Shown: piece by piece, positions 27,624 to 35,082 of the stretch
How the letters are laid out: each line of letters starts with the position of its first letter
How positions within the stretch are numbered: position 1 is the stretch's first letter
Assembly (NCBI GenBank): GCA_964596165.1
Contig: CAZQTW010000048.1
Span: forward strand, 1 to 50,441
Origin: CAYUQT01 sp964596165
GTDB lineage: Bacteria; Planctomycetota; Phycisphaerae; UBA1845; JAFGLZ01
DNA: 50,441 nucleotides
Reading direction: 5' to 3'
Notes under the pieces: model-generated
Databases searched by the model: none
The model's input: only the letters and a program-made list of their open reading frames with translations
What the model was told of the DNA's origin: nothing
Translations under genes and position numbers: made by a program

Positions 27624-29129
27624 TTATGCCGGCGCGAGGGCAAGTCCGCCTCCGCTGTGCCTTGCCGTGGAAAGGCCGGTCTCGGGTTCGAGAAGCGGTT
27701 TCGGACCCAAGAGGTAGTCCAGGGCGAACACCACCGCGCTCAGGCCGAAGAACAGGCAGTTGGCGAAGGGACTGACGCTGGTCTCGCGAAACATGGCGTC
27801 GATGAAGTAATCGACGAAGAGAATCCAGTACAACACCACCACGTCGCGGCTGATCAACTCGCTGCCGACGGCCGGCAGGCGGCGATACACCCTCAGGCTC
27901 GACCGAAGCAGGGCGACCAGCAACACGACATACAACACGACCCCAACGGCGCCGCACTCCGCCAGAATACTGAGGAAGTTGTTGTGCTCGATGGCGGTGG
28001 ACGCGAACGCGTAGTAAGGGCTGGTTGGGTTGTGGGCGTATTGAGGGGCGTAGTCGCGGAAGTGGCCGAACCCGCAACCGAAGACCGGGCGATCCGTGAA
28101 CATGTCCCAGGTGATCAGCATGAGGCCCAACCGCACATAGATCGGCTCTACGCTGGTTACTCCGCCGACCTCTCGTTGGGTGGACGTAATGTTGCTCCAG
28201 TTGTAGGAGGCCCCGACGATGACGACGGCCGCAATGAGTGAGAGACTGACGATGCGATTCATGCCTCGCCGCGAGAATCCAATCCAGAGCATGCCCCCCA
28301 GCGCCGCGGCCAACCAGACACTGCGGGTGTGTGTCCAGAAGATAACGGGGAGCGTGCCCAACGACGCCAGTCGACACGCCCATCGCATGCCGGGGCCGGA
28401 CATGCGCGCCAACACCAAATTGTTGTAGAAAACGTAAACCAGCGCCAGGCCCATGATGGGGGACGCCAGAAACGGTCCGCGGACGCGGCCCCAATGGATC
28501 CCCTTGGTCGGATCGGCAATGTAATCGGGCCAGACCAGCGACCAAAGCTGGAAGTACTCGGCCCAGCCGGTAAACGTGAGATACAGGCCCAGCATGAAGA
28601 AAAAGGTCAGCAGTCGCCGGACGTCGCGGTCATACTGGATGCAGTGCACCAGCATGACGAAGACCAGGAAGGGGAACCAGTAGCCGCCGATGAGCCGATA
28701 GTGAACGCTCACGATCGAGGCCGTCTTGAATCCCGACACCGCGGCGGAAAGGGTAAAGTAAGCGAGGACGAGCACCATCAGTCCGCTCGTGGGCCAAGCC
28801 CAGCGGATGCGCAGGCGCCCCACGGCACCCATGGACAAGAAGACGAGGACAAGAACGGCCAGGAAAACACGGGGGATGGTGAGATTGAAAAAGCCGGGCA
28901 AGATCAGCCGGGCGAATTCCTCGTCAAGACAGGTCACCGAAGCGAACCATGTCAATAAGCCAATCAACGGATTGCCGAGCACGACGTACGTTGCGAACGC
29001 CGTCAGGCCGCCGATTCCGGCCAACCAATACAACATGAATTCGGCCGGAACGAGCCATAGCGTGACGGCCGAAACGCCCGCCACCAACGCGATCATGAAA
29101 AGGCTGATCTTCTGACTGGCCAGTTGCAT
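27624..29129 (-). CDS. O-antigen ligase / Wzy-type polymerase family membrane protein
   Basis: The protein has 501 residues from the ATG at 29129; a GTG at 29171 is possible, and neither has a clear ribosome-binding site. About eleven transmembrane helices are interrupted by a large loop with charged and aromatic residues (residues about 330-400). The conserved end AIEHNNFLSILAECGAVGVVLYVV is characteristic of the O-antigen ligase (Wzy_C) superfamily, which joins lipid-linked oligosaccharides or ligates polymer in the outer leaflet of the inner membrane. It is the last gene of the minus-strand exopolysaccharide cluster, behind Wza-, Wzz- and CpsD-like genes, so it is probably the polymerase of that pathway. 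Confidence 0.82.
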   Translation of the reverse strand: MQLASQKISLFMIALVAGVSAVTLWLVPAEFMLYWLAGIGGLTAFATYVVLGNPLIGLLTWFASVTCLDEEFARLILPGFFNLTIPRVFLAVLVLVFLSMGAVGRLRIRWAWPTSGLMVLVLAYFTLSAAVSGFKTASIVSVHYRLIGGYWFPFLVFVMLVHCIQYDRDVRRLLTFFFMLGLYLTFTGWAEYFQLWSLVWPDYIADPTKGIHWGRVRGPFLASPIMGLALVYVFYNNLVLARMSGPGMRWACRLASLGTLPVIFWTHTRSVWLAAALGGMLWIGFSRRGMNRIVSLSLIAAVVIVGASYNWSNITSTQREVGGVTSVEPIYVRLGLMLITWDMFTDRPVFGCGFGHFRDYAPQYAHNPTSPYYAFASTAIEHNNFLSILAECGAVGVVLYVVLLVALLRSSLRVYRRLPAVGSELISRDVVVLYWILFVDYFIDAMFRETSVSPFANCLFFGLSAVVFALDYLLGPKPLLEPETGLSTARHSGGGLALAPA

Positions 29130-29197
29130 GATGAAGGATCGCTCAGTGGCGCGGATGCCTTGCCCGCGCACGCAGGGGCGAGACGTCCGTGCCGCGT

Positions 29198-29863
29198 CTA
29201 CATCCGACGATACAGGAAGCCGGGAATCGGAAATTGCCTTCGGTTCAGCACAATGCCCAACAGCCTACCGCGACTCTGTTCGATTCGCTTCTTCGCCTCG
29301 GCTACCGTCTCGCGGCGCGTCACGCCGGTTCGGGTGACGAGAATCGTGCCGTCGACCAGACCGGCCAGAATCTGCGCGTCGGGATACCTGTTGGCGGCGG
29401 CCGCATCGATGATGAGGTGGTCATACGCCGCCGCCAGGTCGGTCAAGACGACGCGCAGTTTGGGATTCCGAAACAGCGCCAGCGGCTGGTCGGTCTGTTG
29501 ACCGGCCGGCAGGAGCGCCAGATTGTCGATGCCGGTGGCATAAACGGCGTCCTGGATCGGCGTGTCCCCGCGGACGACCTCGGCGAGACCGGCCGCCGTC
29601 TGCACGCCCAGCACATGGGCCAACTGCGGATCTCGGAGGTTGAAGTCTACCAGCAGGAGTTTCAACTCCGAATTGGATTCGGCCCCGACAATCGCCAATC
29701 CCGCCGCAATCTGCGTGGCGCCTTCGCCGGTTTCAGCCCCCGTCACCAGGAGCGTCTTCGGGGCGGTACGCTCGGCGGCGAAAAACACGCTTCCCCACAA
29801 TTGTCCCAGCTCGCCGCGGACGGATTTTCGGACTCTGGCAGCGACAACGGTGCTCTCGCTCAC
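29198..29863 (-). CDS. CpsD/CapB-type ATPase with degenerate Walker A (probable pseudokinase)
   Basis: The protein has 221 residues from the GTG at 29863, supported by AGGAGAAGGGCC upstream. A longer frame from an ATG at 29980 overlaps the preceding stop but has an unlikely N-terminus. The fold is that of bacterial tyrosine autokinases (BY-kinases, CpsD/Wzc C-domain). The Walker A region reads GAETGEGAT, with Ala49 where the nucleotide-binding Lys belongs (normally GEGKS/T). The second acidic strand is LLLVDFNLRDP (Asp73). HLIIDAAAANRYPDA corresponds to Walker B. The end, RRQFPIPGFLYRRM, resembles planctomycete CpsD tails and has no Tyr cluster. It probably controls the Wzz-like copolymerase without kinase activity. 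Confidence 0.75.
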   Translation of the reverse strand: MSESTVVAARVRKSVRGELGQLWGSVFFAAERTAPKTLLVTGAETGEGATQIAAGLAIVGAESNSELKLLLVDFNLRDPQLAHVLGVQTAAGLAEVVRGDTPIQDAVYATGIDNLALLPAGQQTDQPLALFRNPKLRVVLTDLAAAYDHLIIDAAAANRYPDAQILAGLVDGTILVTRTGVTRRETVAEAKKRIEQSRGRLLGIVLNRRQFPIPGFLYRRM

Positions 29864-29976
29864 GGCCCTTCTCCTGCAAGCACTCGGGGCCCGGGGCTCG
29901 GCGGAAAACCGTGCCCGATCCCGGACCTTGCACGCCAAACCTCGACCCTCAGACCTCAGGTCGGTTACAACCACTC

Positions 29977-31722
29977 TCATATCACAATTCGTCGTCCCGC
30001 CTTCGAGACCGACCCGACAACCGGAACTCCCAAATAGCGCTCCACTTCGTGGATGCTCCGGAGGGTATGGTCGAAGTAGTCGGCCAGGAAGGCGTAGGCC
30101 AACGCCAGCAAAATCGACACACCCAACGCCACGAGCGTGTACACCGGCGTCCAGGGAATCGCCGGTTGTTCCGGGTCGGGCGTGCTGGCCTCGTCCACAA
30201 CCTGGACGGTGACGGCCTTTCGGGCCTGTTGCTCGTCGGCCTCGGCGCTGAGCAATTCGGTCTCCATCTTCGCGTAGTTCGCCCGCGCCGTCGTCAAATC
30301 GTTCTTCAGCCGATCGTATTCCGGCAACAAGACGCTGATCGTATCGAGTTTCTTGGTCAGGGTGGTGATCTGCTTGGCGACCTCATCCTGCTGGGCCTTC
30401 AACGTCTGGATCTTCACGTCGAGCGCTTTCTTCTCAGCCTTTAGTTCCTCCACGATTTCCAGCTTGGCCCGGGCAATCTCGATGTACAAATCGATCAACT
30501 GACGATACGTGGACGCGTACTGCCCGGAGAGCTTGTTCCGGTCGATGATCAGATCGGCTAGCTTCTTCTTCATCTTGTTGACGATGTCGTTGTTCTTGAG
30601 CACCTCTTCGGGCACGATGATGCGAGGCTCATCGGTCATCGCCGCCAGTTCGGCCGTGATCCGCGCCAACTCCTCCTGCCGCTTGGCGTTTTCCTTGCCG
30701 TCGGGCGAGGGCTCGCCCAGCGACATGACCTTGGACTCCAACTCGTCGACACGCTGCTTGGTCATCAGCTTGGCAAGGGTCTCGTTGCCAAGCTGTTCGG
30801 ACAACTGTTGCTGGAGGGCCAACGCGCTCGCCAGCTCGGCGCTCAGTCGAATCTTCTCCTCCTCGAAACGTCGCCGAACGATCTGGGCGCCGGCCTCCGT
30901 GCCGCTCTTGAGGAGCTGTTCGAGAATGACCACGTCCGCGGCGTTGAGCGCGCCGTCCGCCGACGCGGAGGGGGCGCCCAGCTTCGTGCTGAGGAAGTCG
31001 TTCGTCGCTTTCATCGCCGGATCGAGCGTGTTCTTCTTCAGTTGATCCAATCGTTGACGAACGAACGCGGTCGTGTCCCGAACGCTGTCGCTTTGCACCT
31101 CCCAATACCGGTCGATGTAGCACGACGCCAGCAAATCGGCGGCGGTCTGCGCTCGCCGGCCGGGCTTGAAGCCGGGCGCATCGGGAAGGCGAACGCGAAT
31201 CGTGAAAACCTCGGACATGCCGACCATCTCGCCGCCGGGCGTTCGGACGTCCACCTTCTTGCGAAACCGAATCAGGTCCTTCTGACGGGACGTGACGAGC
31301 GAATCGGCCGCCTGGTCGATCTTCTTCGTCAACGCGGCGAGCTTCACCTGAGCTTCGTCGCGTTGGTCCAGCGATGCCGCCTGAACGGCCTGTCGGGCCT
31401 TGTTCCACTGTTCCCGCAGCGAGGCGTCCTCCAGCAAGGCCATCACGCGGCTCAGCACCCGGTCGGAAACCACCAGCTCGCGCTGCGTCTTAAGAAAGAC
31501 CTCCAACGACCGATCCGGGGAGACCTCCTGAATGCCGGTCGTCTGCCGCTTCGGTTGCTTCACGAGAATCGTGACGGACGATTCGTAGATCGGTTTGGCC
31601 TTCTGGCAGGCAAGATAGGTGCCGCCGGTCAGCAGCACGACGATGACCACCATACCGACCAGGTGCGAGAACACGACCCGCGTCAGTTCACGAAGCGTTC
31701 GGGCAGTAAAGGTCTCTGGCAT
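29977..31722 (-). CDS. Wzz/GNVR-type polysaccharide copolymerase
   Basis: The protein has 581 residues from the ATG at 31722; a GTG nine bases upstream is an alternative. Near the N-terminus is a transmembrane segment (VGMVVIVVLLTGGTYLAC), followed by the Wzz-type signature region (KPIYESSVTILVKQPKRQ). A long periplasmic part is rich in predicted coiled coil (residues about 270-470; 'KAEKKALDVKIQTLKAQQDEV'). A second transmembrane segment lies near the C-terminus (VYTLVALGVSILLALAYAFL), ending in a cytoplasmic stub (SIHEVERYLGVPVVGSV) typical of proteins that pair with BY-kinases. It sets polymer chain length and bridges to the exporter. The kinase-like partner is the next gene. Confidence 0.85.
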   Translation of the reverse strand: MPETFTARTLRELTRVVFSHLVGMVVIVVLLTGGTYLACQKAKPIYESSVTILVKQPKRQTTGIQEVSPDRSLEVFLKTQRELVVSDRVLSRVMALLEDASLREQWNKARQAVQAASLDQRDEAQVKLAALTKKIDQAADSLVTSRQKDLIRFRKKVDVRTPGGEMVGMSEVFTIRVRLPDAPGFKPGRRAQTAADLLASCYIDRYWEVQSDSVRDTTAFVRQRLDQLKKNTLDPAMKATNDFLSTKLGAPSASADGALNAADVVILEQLLKSGTEAGAQIVRRRFEEEKIRLSAELASALALQQQLSEQLGNETLAKLMTKQRVDELESKVMSLGEPSPDGKENAKRQEELARITAELAAMTDEPRIIVPEEVLKNNDIVNKMKKKLADLIIDRNKLSGQYASTYRQLIDLYIEIARAKLEIVEELKAEKKALDVKIQTLKAQQDEVAKQITTLTKKLDTISVLLPEYDRLKNDLTTARANYAKMETELLSAEADEQQARKAVTVQVVDEASTPDPEQPAIPWTPVYTLVALGVSILLALAYAFLADYFDHTLRSIHEVERYLGVPVVGSVSKAGRRIVI

Positions 31723-31791
31723 GTCCGCCACCCATCGCGCCCATGTCGAAAAAGCACAACGAACTCAGGACCGACTCATCTCCGTTCGGTC

Positions 31792-32988
31792 TTACGGACC
31801 GATACCGACGTTCACGTTCGGGGCGCCGCTAGCACGTGACGTATACTCGCTCGGCTCGTTGTGGAGTTCGTAACCAAAGTTCAAATTCGATGAGAACGAG
31901 TACGGGACGATCGACCGAATGCCCTTCGTGAACACCTGGTCGACCCAATCGTCAAACTTGGCCAATCCGGTTGCCGGCACATAGACGATGTCCATGTCTT
32001 GCATCCAAATGTCATGCCGGTACCGGCTGAAATCGGGTACCGGTCCGTCCTTCGTGCCCTTCATGGCCGTCATGAGGTGTTCCACGTCGACCAGGGCGCC
32101 TTGCGGCACGGGAACGCCCTTCCGGCGGATGACCAGCACCTTGCGCTGGTCGCCCCTCGGCAGCGAACCGCCGGCCGAGGCGATCGCCTGAATCAGCGTC
32201 ATCGGCGTCGGCGACGTCACCATGCCCGGTGAGCGAACCTCGCCCAGCACGAATACCTTCTGCGGGGCCCACTGGTTCATCTGGACCGTCACGTCGATCT
32301 CCTCGAGGTCGGCCTTCGCGTAAGACGCATTGATGTCTTGGCGAAGCTCGCTGATCGTCTTCCCGAACGCCATGACCGTCCCAATGTACGGCAGGTCGAT
32401 CGTCCCGTCCGGGTTGATCGGCATCAGACGCGACTGACCGCGCGGGGCCGTCGTAATGGCCCGCTTCAACTCCTCGATCTTGATGTTGGCCTTGCTGATT
32501 CGAACCGTCAGCTCGGGGTTCTTGAGGTGTTCGCTGTATCGCTTCTTGAGTTCGCTCTGGATCTCGTCGGCGGTCTTGCCCACCGCGTGGTCGGGGATCC
32601 CGTCCGGACTGGGCTCAAAGACGTTGACTCGACCCACCAGCAGCAGGCGAACGGTCCCGTCGCTGTTCACCACGACCGTCTGGTCGTACTGCGGTTGGAA
32701 GGGGAACCGGACTTCAAGCGTGTCCTCGATCTTCACGCGATACCCCTCTCGGGTGATCGTATGCTTGATGTGGTAGATGATCTCCAACTGATCCCCGACG
32801 TTGAGCCGGTAGGTCGGAAGGACAATTTGCTTGACCGGGATCTCGGTCGCCTGTTCCGCGGGTTGCAGTAGCGCCTGGAAATCGGGCGCCAGAGGTTCCG
32901 GTTGGCCACAGCGACAACCCGCCAGGGTCCCTGCTGTCGTCAAGAGTGCTATAAGCCCCCACGCAGACCGTTGGCCGAACGAATTCAT
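31792..32988 (-). CDS. Wza-type polysaccharide export lipoprotein
   Basis: The protein has 398 residues from the ATG at 32988 (GGAG eight bases upstream; an ATG at 32994 is possible). It has a lipoprotein signal peptide ending LAGC. The Poly_export domain follows: YRLNVGDQLEIIYHIK, then VNSDGTVRLLLVGRVNV and VGKTADEIQSELKKRY. SLBB-like domains come next ('INPDGTIDLPYIGTVMAFGKT', 'KVFVLGEVRSPGMVTSPTPMTLIQAIASAGG'). Such proteins form the outer-membrane pore for exopolysaccharide. It lies 69 bp upstream of the Wzz gene on the same strand, so export and copolymerase subunits are co-encoded. Confidence 0.88.
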   Translation of the reverse strand: MNSFGQRSAWGLIALLTTAGTLAGCRCGQPEPLAPDFQALLQPAEQATEIPVKQIVLPTYRLNVGDQLEIIYHIKHTITREGYRVKIEDTLEVRFPFQPQYDQTVVVNSDGTVRLLLVGRVNVFEPSPDGIPDHAVGKTADEIQSELKKRYSEHLKNPELTVRISKANIKIEELKRAITTAPRGQSRLMPINPDGTIDLPYIGTVMAFGKTISELRQDINASYAKADLEEIDVTVQMNQWAPQKVFVLGEVRSPGMVTSPTPMTLIQAIASAGGSLPRGDQRKVLVIRRKGVPVPQGALVDVEHLMTAMKGTKDGPVPDFSRYRHDIWMQDMDIVYVPATGLAKFDDWVDQVFTKGIRSIVPYSFSSNLNFGYELHNEPSEYTSRASGAPNVNVGIGP

Positions 32989-33073
32989 GCCCATGGCTCC
33001 GATTCCTGGTACTGGCTGACGGCCGCACACCCCATACGGGAACGGCCTCCCGCCGCGGTCCACCTTTCGAGAA

Positions 33074-33088
33074 GCGGCTTACAGCCGC
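33074..33088. repeat. Short intergenic palindrome
   Basis: GCGGCT / AGCCGC with a 3-nt loop lies between the exporter and TPR-SPOR genes. It resembles the palindromes at 38323-38346 and elsewhere. Confidence 0.35.
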
Positions 33089-33132
33089 GGTCGTGTCCGA
33101 CGAAAAGCACGTCTCGGGGCCCCTTCACACCG

Positions 33133-33927
33133 TCATGGCATGATCCGGGCTGTAGGGACCTGCCGTTTCACTCGCTCCAAGGCCTGCCTGGCCTCGTCGT
33201 ATGTCTTGTACTGTCCGATCTGGACCAGATACATCGCGCGTCCCTGACGCGTCTCCATCAGTTGCGACGCCTCAAGCCCAAGTTTCCTCAACCGCGCAAC
33301 CTCGTTGGCGGCGGCGTCCGGCCGGCTCAGAGCGTGACACTGGATGGTGAAATAGGGCCGATTCCAGCCCATCAGATCCTTCGCGGTCTTGCCGGCCGTC
33401 GTATTCGGATACTTCTGAATGAGCTGGGCAAACTGCTGCCTCGATTGGTCCCACTGGCCCAGCCGCTGCAGACTGACTCCATAACGCAACAGATGATCGT
33501 CGTATTCCCGGACCTCCTCGATCCACTCAAGGGCCTCGCCGTATTGGCGAGCGGCAGTGGCCCAGTCGCCGTCGTCGTACGCCATGACCGCCAGCGAAGC
33601 CTGCGCCCGGGCGGTCAGATCCTTCCGCTTGCTCTTCTGGATGGCGGTGGTGAGGTCCTGACGTGCTTCGCTACGGTGATTCAGCCTCAGCCGGCACAAC
33701 CCTCGGACATAGTAGGCCTCCGCCACTTCCGGAACGTCTTTGTACCGGTCGATAAATTGACTCAGTTTGATGTTCGCACCGGTATAGTCGGCCTTCTCGT
33801 AGGCTTGCGCCCCTTCGGACAGATGTTGACGGGCCTCAGGTGTCAGTTCTTGACATCCAATGGACAGAGAAACGCAGGCGGACATTGTCCAGAGGGTATT
33901 CAGCCCGGCTCTTCGGCGGGTAATCAT
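33133..33927 (-). CDS. TPR-SPOR lipoprotein
   Basis: The protein has 264 residues from the ATG at 33927, which places the hydrophobic segment and lipobox-like SLSIGC close to the N-terminus. Residues about 30-180 form tetratricopeptide repeats ('AQAYEKADYTGANIKLSQFIDRYKD', 'AEAYYVRGLCRLRLNHRSEARQDL'). The last 75 residues form a SPOR domain ('YFTIQCHALSRPDAAANEVARL', 'AMYLVQIGQYKTYDEARQALERV'), which in known cases binds denuded peptidoglycan. It precedes the Wza gene by about 145 bp on the same strand and may help place the export machinery at the cell wall or division site. Confidence 0.8.
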   Translation of the reverse strand: MITRRRAGLNTLWTMSACVSLSIGCQELTPEARQHLSEGAQAYEKADYTGANIKLSQFIDRYKDVPEVAEAYYVRGLCRLRLNHRSEARQDLTTAIQKSKRKDLTARAQASLAVMAYDDGDWATAARQYGEALEWIEEVREYDDHLLRYGVSLQRLGQWDQSRQQFAQLIQKYPNTTAGKTAKDLMGWNRPYFTIQCHALSRPDAAANEVARLRKLGLEASQLMETRQGRAMYLVQIGQYKTYDEARQALERVKRQVPTARIMP

Positions 33928-34117
33928 CGCTCTCGCCCTACCGCTCCATGCAGACACACGGTCTCCCCAAACGCCGGTAGACCATCGAGTTATTCGTCCA
34001 GAGTCCGAGAATTACTTGAGACATTTAGCTGCGATAGCCGCCGACCGCGAATGTGTGTTGCCAAACCCCGAATATGTGGTAACCTGTGGGACACCTTTCC
34101 TATTTCGGGGTAAGAAG

Positions 34118-34927
34118 ATGCAGATTTGTGTCCACCTGTTGCTTAGCGTCTCCTCCCTTTTGGCCACCGATTCCCAGTCGCGTCAGGTGACGGACTCGTC
34201 ACAGCCCAAGCAGCCTGGGGCCCTGGAGGTCATTTGTCATCGCGGCGCTCACGATACCGTGCCCGAGAACACGATGGCGGCGTTTCAGAGGGCCGTGGAA
34301 CTCGGCGCACCGTGGGTCGAACTCGATGTCAACTCCAGCAAGGACGGCGTCCTCTACGTCTTGCACGATCCCTGGGTCGATCGTGTGACCGACGGTTCGG
34401 GATGGCTCAGGGATATGACGAGCGAGCAGGTCGATCGACTCCGCGTCAAGGACCGCTCCTCGCACGCCTCCGAGGATCACCGTATCCCACGGCTCGAAAA
34501 CGTGCTCCGCTGGATCCGCGGCAAGGCCAAGGTCAACCTGGATGTCAAACGGGCGGACATCCCCGCGCTGATCAGACTGGTTTACGACACCGAGATGCAG
34601 AACGATGTATTCTTCTGGTTCGGGAATCCCTTCGACGCGGCCGTGTTCCGCCGGCACGACAAGCGTCTGCCCGTCAAGGTCAACGTCTCCAACATGCGCC
34701 AACTCGAAGACGGCAAACGTCAGTTTGACGCCACGCTTGTCGAGACAAGTCTGAAAGTGGCCACGCCGGCGTTCATCAAGCGAGCGAATGAGCTCGGGAT
34801 CAAGGTCATCATCGCGTGCGACTCGGACGATCCGGATATGATAAAACAGGTCATCAATTCGGGCGCGGCCATGGTCATGACGGACGTACCCAAGGCGTTC
34901 CTCGACGCCATGCGAGCGGAAAAGTAG
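34118..34927 (+). CDS. Glycerophosphodiester phosphodiesterase
   Basis: The protein has 269 residues from the ATG at 34118 (GGGGTAAGAAG upstream), with a short signal peptide (MQICVHLLLSVSSLLA). GDPD hallmarks are clear: CHRGAHDTVPENTMAAF (His-Arg-Gly and Glu-Asn-Thr), WVELDVNSSKDGVLYVLHDP (metal-binding Glu and Asp, then the second catalytic His), and the C-terminal CDSDDPDMIKQVINSGAAMVM. It hydrolyses glycerophosphodiesters to glycerol 3-phosphate and an alcohol, probably in the periplasm. It ends in front of a strong bidirectional hairpin shared with the convergent esterase gene. Confidence 0.88.
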   Translation: MQICVHLLLSVSSLLATDSQSRQVTDSSQPKQPGALEVICHRGAHDTVPENTMAAFQRAVELGAPWVELDVNSSKDGVLYVLHDPWVDRVTDGSGWLRDMTSEQVDRLRVKDRSSHASEDHRIPRLENVLRWIRGKAKVNLDVKRADIPALIRLVYDTEMQNDVFFWFGNPFDAAVFRRHDKRLPVKVNVSNMRQLEDGKRQFDATLVETSLKVATPAFIKRANELGIKVIIACDSDDPDMIKQVINSGAAMVMTDVPKAFLDAMRAEK

Positions 34928-35013
34928 ATGCACATAGGGTTCAACCGTCGGGCCTTTCAAGGACCCCGCTGAGACAGAGTCGCGGCCGAGGGTCTGGTAA
35001 CCGGCAAAACAGA

Positions 35014-35048
35014 AAGGGCCTTCGGATTCCCGTGGTCCGAAGGCCCTT
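35014..35048. terminator. Bidirectional terminator-like hairpin
   Basis: AAGGGCCTTCGGA (35014-35026) and TCCGAAGGCCCTT (35036-35048) form a perfect 13-bp stem with a 9-nt loop. T-rich sequence follows on both strands (CGGTTTCG on plus, TCTGTTTTGCC on minus). It sits between two convergent genes and likely ends both. Confidence 0.7.
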
Positions 35049-35082
35049 CGGTTTCGCGGCTTTCTTGTCGTGGCGCGCTATC

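Noticed and set aside
28329..28958. Plus-strand open frame of 209 codons within the O-antigen ligase gene
   Set aside because: Composition is Gln/Glu/His-rich, as expected from the complement of a membrane protein; no domain.
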